The notes under the pieces: generated by a model
The model's input: only the letters and a program-made list of their open reading frames with translations
The model's database searches: none
Told to the model about the DNA's origin: nothing
Shown here: positions 1-7,363 of the stretch, one piece after another
Numbering within the stretch: the first letter of the stretch is position 1
Layout: each line of letters opens with the position of its first letter
Program-made: the position numbers and the translations under genes
Assembly (NCBI GenBank): GCA_031549175.1
Contig: JAVBQH010000151.1
Location: 1-13,776 of the forward strand
DNA: 13,776 nt
Direction: 5' to 3'
Origin: WRIS01 sp031549175
GTDB taxonomy: Bacteria > Actinomycetota > Coriobacteriia > Coriobacteriales > Eggerthellaceae

Positions 1-472
1 GGGCGTTCAAGACGCCATGAAAGAAGGCTTCTTGGCCGGCTATCCGATGGTCGACCTCAAGTGCGCCGTATACGACGGCTCGTACCATGCGGTCGACTCG
101 AACGAGATGGCCTTCAAGACGGCCGCCCGTATCGGCTTTAGGGCGGCGTGCGAAAAGGCCGATCCGGTGCTGTTGGAGCCTATGGCGAATATGGAGATCA
201 CCGTAGGCGAGGAATATGCAGGCGCCGTGATGGGCGACATATCGACCCGGCGCGGCCGCATCGTCGGCACGGACTCCAACGACGCGGGCGATACCGTCAT
301 CAAGGTTCGCGTCCCGTACGCCGAAGTGGTCACGTACACGAAAGACCTTCGTTCGATCTCCCGCGGCAGCGGCTCATATGCCATCGAGATCGAAGGCTAC
401 GAGGAAGCCCCGCACGACGTCACGAAGAAGATGGTAGAGGAATACCAGGCCTCACGGGCGGCAGGAAACTGA
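1..472 (+). CDS. Elongation factor G family protein, C-terminal part (5' end outside window)
   Basis: This reading frame is open from the first base of the window and ends in TGA at 470-472, so only the last ~157 residues are seen. They cover the end of EF-G domain IV and all of domain V. Recognisable family landmarks are LAGYPMVDLK, GSYHAVDS, DPVLLEPM and RRGRIVG, followed by the RSISRGSGSY segment of domain V. EF-G is the ribosomal translocase GTPase; the GTPase domain would lie upstream. No tuf gene follows, and the domain V wording (GAVMGDISTRRGRIVGT, GSGSYAIEI) looks closer to the EF-G2-like paralogues than to the canonical str-operon protein. A paralogue is therefore likely, and no gene symbol is given. 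The family assignment is secure; the subtype is inferred from memory of family sequences. Confidence 0.9.
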   Translation, partial: GVQDAMKEGFLAGYPMVDLKCAVYDGSYHAVDSNEMAFKTAARIGFRAACEKADPVLLEPMANMEITVGEEYAGAVMGDISTRRGRIVGTDSNDAGDTVIKVRVPYAEVVTYTKDLRSISRGSGSYAIEIEGYEEAPHDVTKKMVEEYQASRAAGN

Positions 473-525
473 ATGAGGGTGTTTGAGGCCTAAGCCCTTT
501 TTAGGCATGGGACATACTGAAAAGG

Positions 526-557
526 AGGAGCCTGGCTTTCAGTTGGGCTCCTTTCAT
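526..557 (+). terminator. Probable rho-independent terminator of the EF-G gene
   Basis: A 7-bp stem, AGGAGCC (526-532) with GGCTCCT (546-552), encloses a 13-base loop and is followed by a modestly T-rich run (TTCATTATT). It lies about 55 bases after the EF-G stop codon. A smaller hairpin, GCCTAA (488-493) with TTAGGC (501-506), precedes it. The T tract is interrupted, so efficiency is uncertain. Confidence 0.5.
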
Positions 558-870
558 TATTGGCATAGGTCCTGGATACGAAGCTTACTGCTGAAGATAT
601 CTGATGCACCATCTTCGTATGCTCAAGGGCTCAATCCGACAAGGGCGAATATGACATAGGGAAGAAAAGAAGGAGAGGCGGGCCGCTGTCCTTGCGAGGA
701 AGGTGTCAGGAGCCCGCCGTGTTTCAGACCATGACTAGTATAAGACTATATCTAATAAAATACAAGCGTTTTCAAGACAAAAGGAAAAAGTCGGCCCATA
801 GCTGCTTTATTTTGCTATAGTAACAGGTAACAAGCGGGTAGGCTTAACGAAAAGCGCATAGAGGGATGCT
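558..870. other. Gene-free stretch with two hairpins
   Basis: No convincing coding region lies between the EF-G terminator and the promoter at 874. Two inverted repeats stand out. The first is ATACGAAG (576-583) with CTTCGTAT (613-620), which can alternatively fold as GAAGAT (593-598) with ATCTTC (611-616). The second is the GC-rich stem GGCGGGC (677-683) with GCCCGCC (712-718), with an inner CCTT/AAGG stem. From about 720 to 820 the sequence becomes AT-rich. I could not match these to a known riboswitch or small RNA family; in particular I do not see a c-di-GMP riboswitch core, although the next gene is a c-di-GMP enzyme. It may hold a small structured RNA or only decayed sequence. Confidence 0.4.
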
Positions 871-873
871 CGA

Positions 874-902
874 TTGACGAGAGGCAATCAGGGTATTAAA
901 GT
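874..902 (+). promoter_or_regulatory. Candidate sigma70-type promoter of the PocR/EAL gene
   Basis: TTGACG (874-879) and TAAAGT (897-902) are separated by exactly 17 bases and match the -35 and -10 consensus at 5/6 and 4/6 positions. Two small inverted repeats lie just downstream in the presumed leader: GTTAT (901-905) with ATAAC (914-918), and TTCAC (932-936) with GTGAA (942-946). Either could be an operator half-site pair. The call rests on pattern and position alone. Confidence 0.45.
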
Positions 903-976
903 TATGTGGGTGGATAACATAATCCTGGTAGTTCACTAGGTGTGAAGTCTAGGCGATAGCGATTCGGGGTGAAGTC

Positions 977-3211
977 ATGGATAAGAAGGTTGAGAACGTT
1001 GCCGATATCATCGAGCTCGCATACCTTCAGTCTATCCAGGACAGCCTTGGCCGGATAGCGGGGATCACCACGGTCCTGTTGACCCCGGAGGGAGTCCCCC
1101 TTACCAAACCCACCAACCTCCATGCATTCTGTGCTCTGATGCAGGCAAGCGAAACGGGCGTGACCATGTGTATCCACGCCAACGGGAGCCTCATTGCAGA
1201 AAACGTCAAGACCCACAGCCCTGCGGTGCTTACCTGCCCGAATTCCGGCCTCATGACGGCCTCTGTCCCTATCTTTTTGGGCGACCAATTCCTGGGAAGC
1301 TGGCTTATCGGCCAAATACGCACCGAAGACATCGACGAGGCGCTGATCGCTGAGACCTCGGAGAAGGCAGGGCTCTCCAAGGCGGAAGCCCATGAAAACA
1401 TCCACCTGCTTCCCAAGATCAGCAAGGAGGAGTTCGAGAACACGCTGTCTTTCCTGGTCACCATCTCCAAGGCTTTGATAGACATGGTCCAGGCGAATTA
1501 CCTGCTTGACAAGCGCAATACCGAGCTGTCCGAACTTGCCGAGCAGCTCGACAACTCGCTTTTCGCATTCAAGAGCTTCATCGACTTTACCGACATCGGC
1601 GCCTACCTGATCGACTACGATACCGGGCATATCGTCATGTGCAACGATGCCTATCGGAGCATGTTTCCCATTGATGACGAGGCTTTCTCGAAAATGACCT
1701 GCTTCAACCTCCTCGGCTTCGACGATTTTTGTCCCTTCTGCCTACGGGAAATGCTGGTTGACGAGAACGGAGAGCCCGCCGAGCCGGTCACGTGGGAAAA
1801 CTACCTTGAGACAAGTCAGAAATGGCTACGGATCAATTCAAGGGCCATCAGATGGCTCGACGGCCGGCTGGTGGTCATGAACAGCTTCATCGACATCAGC
1901 GACCGCAAACGGCAGGAAGAGCGCGTCGCCTATCTCGCCTACAACGACCAAAGGCTGCGTGTTCCGAATAGCGTCAAGCTCTTCGAGGATTTGGCGGAGA
2001 ACTGCAAAGAATCATTTATGATCTGCTTCGACATCCAAGGGCTCCGAAAGATCAACGACGTCTACGGCAGGGATGCCGGAGACAACCTGTTGCGCGGCAT
2101 CGTCGAATGGGTCAAAGGCCTCCCCGATGAGAGGATCACCCTTTACCGTATCGAAGGCGATGGGTTCGTCGTCCTCGTGGACAGGTGCCTGGAGGGACAG
2201 GCGCTCAGCCTGGCGCAACAGATCCAGGCACGCTTCGAGGATGCCTGGTCGGTCGATATGGACGGCGTCCACCAGGCAATGTATACCGGCATCCATGTGG
2301 GGGCGATCAAGCCTCCACAATCGCCAGAAACACTTTCTGAACTGCGCAACGTTATCGAGAGGGTTCTTTCCTTCGCGCGAAAAGAGGGAAGGCTGGTCCT
2401 GTTTGACGAGACCATGAACAAGGACTACGAGGAACACATCCAATTCGAGATCATGCTGAAGTCGTGCGTGCTCAACGGCATGCAGGGCTTTTTCCTTAAC
2501 TACCAGCCCATCGTGGAAACCGAAACGGGCAACTGGGTCGGGCTCGAGGCGCTGTGTCGTTGGGAAAGCCCGGAGTTCGGACTTGTACCGCCCGACATCT
2601 TTATCGAGGAGGCCGAACAGCTGGGGCTCATCGATATCTTGAGCGACTGGGTTATGGATGAGTCCCTGCGTCAAATCAAGCTGTGGGGGCTCGACTGCGT
2701 TCCCGGGTTTGTGCTGGACGTCAACCTCTCGCCTATCCAGCTGCGCGATCGCGAGCTCCTGCCAAAGGTTTTGTGCCTCCTGGAAAAGCATGGCTATCCC
2801 CCTGAGAAGCTGAGCCTTGAAATCACCGAGACGGCGGAGGTCAGCTTCGATGAAAAGACGATGGCGGTGCTCCGCAGGATCAAGGATGCCGGCATATCGC
2901 TTTCGCTCGACGATTTCGGCAGCGGGTATGCCACCTTCTCAAACCTCAACATCTTGCCGGTCGATTGCCTGAAGATCGACCGCTCCTTCGCCCAGGGAAT
3001 CGAAACCGACGCCTTCTTGCAGGCGACCATCCATGCGATGGTCCAGATCGCCCACGCTGCCGGGTTGGTTACTGTTGCCGAAGGCGTTGAAACCGAAACC
3101 CAGAGAAAGATCATGGAAGACAACGGCGTAAGCAAGATACAGGGCTTCCACTACTCGCATCCCCTGTCAACGGACATGCTGGCAAGCATGCTTGACCGGT
3201 TCGGCCATTAG
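977..3211 (+). CDS. PocR-PAS-like-GGDEF(degenerate)-EAL protein, probable c-di-GMP phosphodiesterase
   Basis: The 744-residue protein has four parts. A PocR-type ligand-binding domain (about 10-165) carries C52, C65 and C87. A short coiled-coil-like linker (about 170-195) and a PAS-like region (about 197-315) follow, the latter with C242 and a CPFC pair (C252, C255). The GGDEF domain (about 318-480) has EGDGF at 393-397 in place of GGDEF, and its usual DSLTGLPNR start is altered, so cyclase activity is unlikely; it may bind GTP as a regulator. The EAL domain (about 490-740) keeps the catalytic signatures: EAL (524-526), NLSP, EITE, DDFGSG (645-650), LKIDRSF and AEGVE. The expected reaction is hydrolysis of c-di-GMP to pGpG in the cytoplasm. 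No membrane segment or signal peptide is seen. The ATG is preceded by GGGGTGA at a suitable distance. The gene converges on the glycosidase gene with 47 bases between them, where a weak hairpin (3221-3235) may help termination. The ligand is unknown. Confidence 0.9.
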   Translation: MDKKVENVADIIELAYLQSIQDSLGRIAGITTVLLTPEGVPLTKPTNLHAFCALMQASETGVTMCIHANGSLIAENVKTHSPAVLTCPNSGLMTASVPIFLGDQFLGSWLIGQIRTEDIDEALIAETSEKAGLSKAEAHENIHLLPKISKEEFENTLSFLVTISKALIDMVQANYLLDKRNTELSELAEQLDNSLFAFKSFIDFTDIGAYLIDYDTGHIVMCNDAYRSMFPIDDEAFSKMTCFNLLGFDDFCPFCLREMLVDENGEPAEPVTWENYLETSQKWLRINSRAIRWLDGRLVVMNSFIDISDRKRQEERVAYLAYNDQRLRVPNSVKLFEDLAENCKESFMICFDIQGLRKINDVYGRDAGDNLLRGIVEWVKGLPDERITLYRIEGDGFVVLVDRCLEGQALSLAQQIQARFEDAWSVDMDGVHQAMYTGIHVGAIKPPQSPETLSELRNVIERVLSFARKEGRLVLFDETMNKDYEEHIQFEIMLKSCVLNGMQGFFLNYQPIVETETGNWVGLEALCRWESPEFGLVPPDIFIEEAEQLGLIDILSDWVMDESLRQIKLWGLDCVPGFVLDVNLSPIQLRDRELLPKVLCLLEKHGYPPEKLSLEITETAEVSFDEKTMAVLRRIKDAGISLSLDDFGSGYATFSNLNILPVDCLKIDRSFAQGIETDAFLQATIHAMVQIAHAAGLVTVAEGVETETQRKIMEDNGVSKIQGFHYSHPLSTDMLASMLDRFGH

Positions 3212-3258
3212 GCCTTTGGACCGGCAGGCTGTCGGCGTCCCCGTGCGGTCGGCACCTT

Positions 3259-5718
3259 CTACTTCTTGGGGCGGCCGCGCCAGATATTAAAATAGCCGCG
3301 CAGGGTCTTCCCGTTGGCAAGGTCGACCATACCATCGACCATCTGGCGGGTTATGCCTTCGCCGCCGAGCATCAGCATGCTTCTCAGCGGCATATCGTTG
3401 ATGCTGGCGTCGATGAAGGCCGCTACGTCGTCGCTCATGCCATCACCGAGCATGGCCTGCGTCTGCCTTTTCAGCTGACCTGCGATAAGCTTGCCGGCCT
3501 TGGTGTCTTTTATGTCGTTGAGGGTCGAGTTGATGTCGAAGGGTGTGCCGGGCACGCGCTCGGAAGGGGGGAGCGGCCTGCCGTAGAGGGCCTCGAACTC
3601 TTTGTCTGGTATTTCGAGCGGCCCATCTGGCAGCGTGAAGTAATGGGGCAGCTTCTCGAAAAGGCCCGCGAGGGTCTGCTCCTTTCCATCGCCATCGACT
3701 TGGACCTGCATCTTCAGGCGAATATCGGCACTCGATGCCCCCAACATGACCTCGTAGCAGCCTTCTTCGATTGCCCAGGTACCTTCCGCCTCATGGTAGT
3801 AGGCGAAGCTGCGGTCGTCGAGCTCGAGCGTGACCTGCTTGCTCTCGCCTGGCTGCAATTCGACCTTCGCGAAGGCCCGCAGCTCTTTTCGGGGGCGGTA
3901 GACCGATGAATCGGGAAGGCCGACGTAGAGCTGTACGACCTCGGATCCGGCAAGGGTGCCGGTGTTCTCCACCGTGCAGCCCACAGCCAGCCGCCCGCCT
4001 CTTTCGAAGCGATCCTTGTCTGCATGGAGGTCGGAATAGCTGAACTCAGTGTATGAAAGCCCGTGTCCGAAGGGGTAAGCGACCTGCCTACTTGCGCTGT
4101 CGAAGTAGCGGTATCCGACGAAGACGCTTTCGCGGTACTCGACGCTTTTCGAGCCACCGGGAAAGTATAGGCTGCTCGGGGTGTCCTCATAGAAAAGCGG
4201 CCAGGTCTCGGCAAGTTTTGCGCAAGGCACGGCATGTCCGAGAAGCAGGTTTGCCTCGGCACCGCCCACGGCCTGTCCACCAAGGTAGGATACGAGAATG
4301 GACTTAACCTTGTCGCGCCAGGGAAGCTCCACGGGGGCTCCCAGCTGCAAGACGACGACGACATTCGGATTGACGGCGGCGACGCGCTCGATCAGCTGCA
4401 CGTGTGACGCGGGCATATCCATATTCAGGCGGTCGAAGCCCTCGCTTTCATATTCTTCCGGAAGTCCGGCAAATATGACCACGGCATCCTTGCCGGCTGC
4501 AAGCGCACAGGCTTCTGCAATCAGCGTTTCGTCGGGATCGGCACCTTTCTCGCGATGGTATCCGTCCGCATAGCCAAAGCCAAGCCCGAGTGATTCGAGG
4601 GCCTCGACAGCGCTTTCTATCCGGGTCGGGTTTATCTTCGAGCTCCCTGCGCCTTGATAGCGGGGTTGTTTCGCAAACGCCCCGATAACGGCGATATCCT
4701 GATCCGGTGAAAGCGGGAGCAGTCGATCCTCGTTTTTAAGAAGGACGCTCGATTGCTCTGCCGCTTTTCGCGCGAGCGCATGATGCGCCTGTGCATCGTA
4801 GGTGTAGCCTTCAACCAGCGCATCCATTGATCGGAGAATCAAGGTGGCGATGCGGGTTGCAAGTTGGTCGAGGTCTTCCTCTGCCAAGGTGCCGGCCCCG
4901 ACCGCTTCGAGTACGAGCCTGTCGTTCATGCCGTTTGAAGAGGGCATCTCTAGATCGAGCCCCGCATGCACCCCTATGACGCGGTCGTCGGTGGCACCCC
5001 AGTCGCTCATGATCGACCCCTCAAAGCCCCATTCACCCCGAGGGACATCGGTAAGGAGCCAGCGGTTGTCGCTGGCGAACGTGCCGTTGACCTTATTGTA
5101 CGAGCACATGAGAGTCCATGGCTGCGCGGCTTTGACAATCCGCTCATAGGGAGCCAGGTATATCTCGCGCAAGGCCCGTATGTCGACGACGGAGTCGATG
5201 ACGGTCCTGCGCGTCTCCTGGTTGTTGGCCGCATAGTGCTTTACCGAGGTCCCGATGTCAAGGCTTTGGACACCCTGCACCAATGCCCGACCCATCTCAC
5301 CTGCAAGCAGGGGGTCTTCGCTGAAGTACTCGAAGTTCCTGCCGCAAAGGGGGTTTCTTTTGATGTTGACCCCCGGCCCCAGGACGACCGATACCTGCTC
5401 CTGCCTGCATTCTTCAGCGATGGCGACCCCGACCTCGTGAAGCAGGTCGACGTCGAAGCTGCAGGCGGATGCACAGGCGAGAGGAAAGCAGGTTGAGGGG
5501 ATGCTTTCGTTGAGGCCGAGCTGGTCGGTGGCACCTGCCTGTTTGCGCAGGCCGTGGGGTCCATCAGTAACCATGATGGGCTTCAAGCCGAGGCGCTCGA
5601 TTGCTTGCAGGTTCCAAAAGCTCTGCCCAGAGCAAAGGGAGGCCTTTTCCTCCAAGGTCATTTCCGCAACGAGCCTGAGCGCCTTGTCCCGATAATCTGT
5701 GTCAGCCATATAAACCAC
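3259..5718 (-). CDS. Glycoside hydrolase family 3 protein, beta-glucosidase-like
   Basis: The 819-residue protein has the full GH3 layout. The N-terminal barrel contains DGPHG (52-56), EYFSEDPLLAG (130-140) and KHYAANNQE (160-168), and the nucleophile Asp239 sits in MSDWG. The second alpha/beta domain carries the ESEGFDR segment (424-430), whose Glu426 is the likely acid/base. An Fn3-like domain spans about 560-675. A further ~130 residues end in a helical tail of a kind I recall from some gut bacterial GH3 enzymes. No signal peptide is present, so the enzyme should act in the cytoplasm on imported glycosides. The sugar cannot be read from sequence; glucoside, xyloside and arabinoside activities all occur in this family. 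The GTG at 5718-5716 has AGGA five bases upstream; the ATG at 5709-5707, three codons in, is a credible alternative. No transporter or regulator gene is adjacent. Confidence 0.93.
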   Translation of the reverse strand: MVYMADTDYRDKALRLVAEMTLEEKASLCSGQSFWNLQAIERLGLKPIMVTDGPHGLRKQAGATDQLGLNESIPSTCFPLACASACSFDVDLLHEVGVAIAEECRQEQVSVVLGPGVNIKRNPLCGRNFEYFSEDPLLAGEMGRALVQGVQSLDIGTSVKHYAANNQETRRTVIDSVVDIRALREIYLAPYERIVKAAQPWTLMCSYNKVNGTFASDNRWLLTDVPRGEWGFEGSIMSDWGATDDRVIGVHAGLDLEMPSSNGMNDRLVLEAVGAGTLAEEDLDQLATRIATLILRSMDALVEGYTYDAQAHHALARKAAEQSSVLLKNEDRLLPLSPDQDIAVIGAFAKQPRYQGAGSSKINPTRIESAVEALESLGLGFGYADGYHREKGADPDETLIAEACALAAGKDAVVIFAGLPEEYESEGFDRLNMDMPASHVQLIERVAAVNPNVVVVLQLGAPVELPWRDKVKSILVSYLGGQAVGGAEANLLLGHAVPCAKLAETWPLFYEDTPSSLYFPGGSKSVEYRESVFVGYRYFDSASRQVAYPFGHGLSYTEFSYSDLHADKDRFERGGRLAVGCTVENTGTLAGSEVVQLYVGLPDSSVYRPRKELRAFAKVELQPGESKQVTLELDDRSFAYYHEAEGTWAIEEGCYEVMLGASSADIRLKMQVQVDGDGKEQTLAGLFEKLPHYFTLPDGPLEIPDKEFEALYGRPLPPSERVPGTPFDINSTLNDIKDTKAGKLIAGQLKRQTQAMLGDGMSDDVAAFIDASINDMPLRSMLMLGGEGITRQMVDGMVDLANGKTLRGYFNIWRGRPKK

Positions 5719-5740
5719 TCGCTTCCTTAATGTCGACGTG

Positions 5741-5764
5741 ATAGCCTATGCGGCTATAGCATAG
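5741..5764. promoter_or_regulatory. Overlapping inverted repeats upstream of the GH3 gene, possible operator
   Basis: Two perfect 6-bp inverted repeats overlap here: ATAGCC (5741-5746) with GGCTAT (5752-5757), and CTATGC (5746-5751) with GCATAG (5759-5764). They lie 23-46 bases before the glycosidase start, where a promoter, operator or leader hairpin of that minus-strand gene would be expected. A minus-strand TATGCT (5763-5758) could be a -10 box, but I found no good -35. Function is inferred from position. Confidence 0.35.
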
Positions 5765-5820
5765 CAAATTAACACGGCCATACGGCAGCGTCCGCCGGAA
5801 GGTCATACACCCGTTGCCGG

Positions 5821-5843
5821 GCAAAGGGGACAGACCCTTTTGC
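5821..5843. repeat. Short palindromic repeat, copy A
   Basis: GCAAAGGGG (5821-5829) pairs with CCCTTTTGC (5835-5843) around the loop ACAGA, giving 9 pairs including one G-T. It belongs to the same family as the elements at 7300, 13163, 13622 and 13691, recognised by an A-run, GGG and a short centre followed by CCC and a T-run. It sits between the divergent glycosidase and CMD genes. Copy E (13691) has the same core in the opposite orientation. Confidence 0.7.
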
Positions 5844-5884
5844 ACGCTTTCCGGTCGAGGCGCATTCCGCCCATCGTTTGGACC

Positions 5885-5921
5885 TGGGCAAGGCCTTCTT
5901 TATTGTTTATAATCAATTATA
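5885..5921 (+). promoter_or_regulatory. Candidate promoter with palindrome over the -10 box, upstream of the CMD/arsS pair
   Basis: TGGGCA (5885-5890, 4/6 match to -35) and a perfect TATAAT (5908-5913) are spaced by 17 bases. The -10 box is the left arm of a perfect inverted repeat, TATAATCAATTATA (5908-5921). A repressor bound there would cover the promoter. The symmetry would also place a TATAAT box on the minus strand, so weak divergent transcription is possible. The start codon of the CMD gene is 43 bases downstream of the -10. Confidence 0.55.
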
Positions 5922-5956
5922 GGATTAGCTCTACTACCCGTGAAAGGGGATAACAC

Positions 5957-6289
5957 ATGGAAACCTATTATCATCCCGCCGACTTAGGTAAATTCGGGAC
6001 GATGGGCGAGGAGGCCGGCGAGCTCTGGGACCTCTATATGGCCTACTATGGCAAGGTGTTCGAGGAAGGCGCCCTGACAGCGCGCGAGAAAGCCTTGATA
6101 GCGCTCGCAGTCGCCGCAACCGTGCAATGCCCTTACTGCATCGATTCCTATACCCAATCCTGCTTGGAGAAGGGTGTTACCGAAGAGCAGATGACCGAAG
6201 CCTTCCACGTCTCGAATGCAATCCGTGGCGGAGCCTCGCTCGTCCACGGCGTCCAGATGAAAAGCATCGTCAAGCAACTGGAGATGTGA
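5957..6289 (+). CDS. Carboxymuconolactone decarboxylase/AhpD-like protein of the arsenosugar-associated type
   Basis: This 110-residue, all-helical protein belongs to the CMD/AhpD superfamily. It carries the redox motif CPYC (C58, C61) after the conserved REKALIALAVA helix, and the IRGGASLVHGVQM segment near the C terminus. The N-terminal YYHPADLGKFG and the whole layout match the small peroxidase-like proteins encoded beside ArsS in many bacteria. The His found four residues after the second Cys in AhpD is Tyr65 here; His84 is the nearest alternative. It presumably handles thiol/peroxide chemistry or protects a product of the neighbouring radical SAM enzyme; its exact role in that family is not known to me. 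AAGGGGA provides a good ribosome binding site. The stop codon overlaps the next start by one base (TGATG), implying translational coupling. Confidence 0.85.
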   Translation: METYYHPADLGKFGTMGEEAGELWDLYMAYYGKVFEEGALTAREKALIALAVAATVQCPYCIDSYTQSCLEKGVTEEQMTEAFHVSNAIRGGASLVHGVQMKSIVKQLEM

Positions 6290-7263
6290 TGGCGGGCACA
6301 CGTGCCTCAGCGGAAACTCCCTCGTTTGCAGGAAGGGTGGATGAGGAAAACCGCTTCACCGAAGACGGGCTTGAGATCATGCAGGTGAATGTCGGCCGAC
6401 GGTGCAACCTCAGGTGCAAGCATTGCCACATCGATGCCGGGCCCGACCGGACCGAGCTCATGACGAGGGAGACCATGGAGGCCTGCCTTTCCGTCTTCGC
6501 AGGGCGCGGTTTCAAGACCCTTGATATCACAGGCGGCGCACCCGAGATGAACCCGCACCTCGCATGGCTCCTCGAGCAGGCGCATGCGCTGGGTGCCGAC
6601 CTCATGGTCCGGTCAAACCTCGTGATACTCGACCTGCCGGAATACCGGCAGATGGCAGACTGCTACGCCGAGTACGGCGTCACCCTGGTCGCATCGCTGC
6701 CGCACTATACGCAAAAAGCGATGGAGAAGCAGCGGGGAAGCAATACGTTTGACCAAGTGATCGCCCAGCTGCAACAGTTGAACGCACGGGGGTACGGCAA
6801 GGGCGGCGGCCTCGAGATCGACCTGGTCTACAACCCAGGCGGGGCCTTCTTGCCACCCGACCAGGCCTCCCTCGAGCGGGAATACAAGCAGAAGCTGGGC
6901 AGCGATTTCGGCGTGTCCTTCGACCACCTCTTTGCGATCACCAACAACCCGCTCGGACGTTTTGGGGAATTCCTTGAGCGAAGCGGCAACCTGGAAGGAT
7001 ATATGGGCAAGCTCGTCAACGCCTTCAACCCCGGGACGCTTCCCTCGATGATGTGCCGAAACCAGCTCTCCGTAGGCTGGGACGGCCGCCTGTACGACTG
7101 CGACTTCAACCAGGCCGCCGACCTGGCTTGCACCGGCGCCACGAGCATCTTCGACTACGCAGGGGATCCTTCGCTTCCGCTGAAAAGGGAGATACGGTTC
7201 GGCGACCATTGCTACGCCTGTTGTGCCGGCGCCGGGTCAAGCTGTGGAGGGGCCACCGCTTAG
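6289..7263 (+). CDS. arsS: ArsS-type radical SAM protein
   Basis: The 324-residue protein has the radical SAM cluster motif CNLRCKHC (C39, C43, C46) and a following DITGGAPEMNP segment that corresponds to the SAM-binding GGE-like motif. Its C-terminal cysteine-rich part includes MMCRNQLSVGWDGRLYDCDF and ends in CYACCAGAGSSCGGATA. This is the pattern of ArsS, which in arsenosugar-forming bacteria joins a 5'-deoxyadenosyl group to dimethylated arsenic. Some family members carry selenocysteine in the terminal SSx position; here it is an ordinary Cys codon (TGT). The ATG at 6289 overlaps the upstream stop and begins where family similarity begins; the frame is open further upstream to 6127, but that part overlaps the CMD gene and lacks family sequence. 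No arsM methyltransferase lies in the window, so arsenosugar synthesis cannot be assumed. Confidence 0.85.
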   Translation: MAGTRASAETPSFAGRVDEENRFTEDGLEIMQVNVGRRCNLRCKHCHIDAGPDRTELMTRETMEACLSVFAGRGFKTLDITGGAPEMNPHLAWLLEQAHALGADLMVRSNLVILDLPEYRQMADCYAEYGVTLVASLPHYTQKAMEKQRGSNTFDQVIAQLQQLNARGYGKGGGLEIDLVYNPGGAFLPPDQASLEREYKQKLGSDFGVSFDHLFAITNNPLGRFGEFLERSGNLEGYMGKLVNAFNPGTLPSMMCRNQLSVGWDGRLYDCDFNQAADLACTGATSIFDYAGDPSLPLKREIRFGDHCYACCAGAGSSCGGATA

Positions 7264-7299
7264 GTTCCGAAGACTTTGACCGCTTGCCATCGAATGCAA

Positions 7300-7334
7300 A
7301 AATGAGAGAAAGGGACGGTCACTTTTTCTCATTT
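7300..7334. repeat. Short palindromic repeat, copy B, between convergent genes; possible bidirectional terminator
   Basis: The arms 7300-7316 and 7318-7334 pair over 17 positions with one G-T pair and one mismatch, around a single central base. The sequence has an AAATGAGA outer arm and a GGGACGGTCAC core. With a two-base bulge the pairing extends to GC (7296-7297) with GC (7335-7336). It lies between the ends of arsS (7263) and the MBL gene (7364), with a run of five T on the plus strand inside the right arm. It is likely to serve as a transcription barrier in both directions. Confidence 0.65.
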
Positions 7335-7363
7335 GCCGCAAAATGCCTAATCCCTATGCATGC

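Noticed and set aside
558..976. c-di-GMP riboswitch ahead of the EAL gene
   Set aside because: I looked for the conserved core and tetraloop/receptor arrangement and did not find them; the hairpins present do not fit.
902..1630. Long minus-strand open frame opposite the PocR/EAL gene (also 2012-2791)
   Set aside because: They mirror the GC-rich third positions of a gene with clear domains on the plus strand and show no recognisable protein features.
6127..6288. Upstream extension of the arsS frame
   Set aside because: It overlaps the CMD gene, has no family sequence, and the ATG at 6289 is placed for coupling.
7210..7263. Selenocysteine in the ArsS C terminus
   Set aside because: The position is a TGT cysteine codon; there is no in-frame TGA before the TAG stop.
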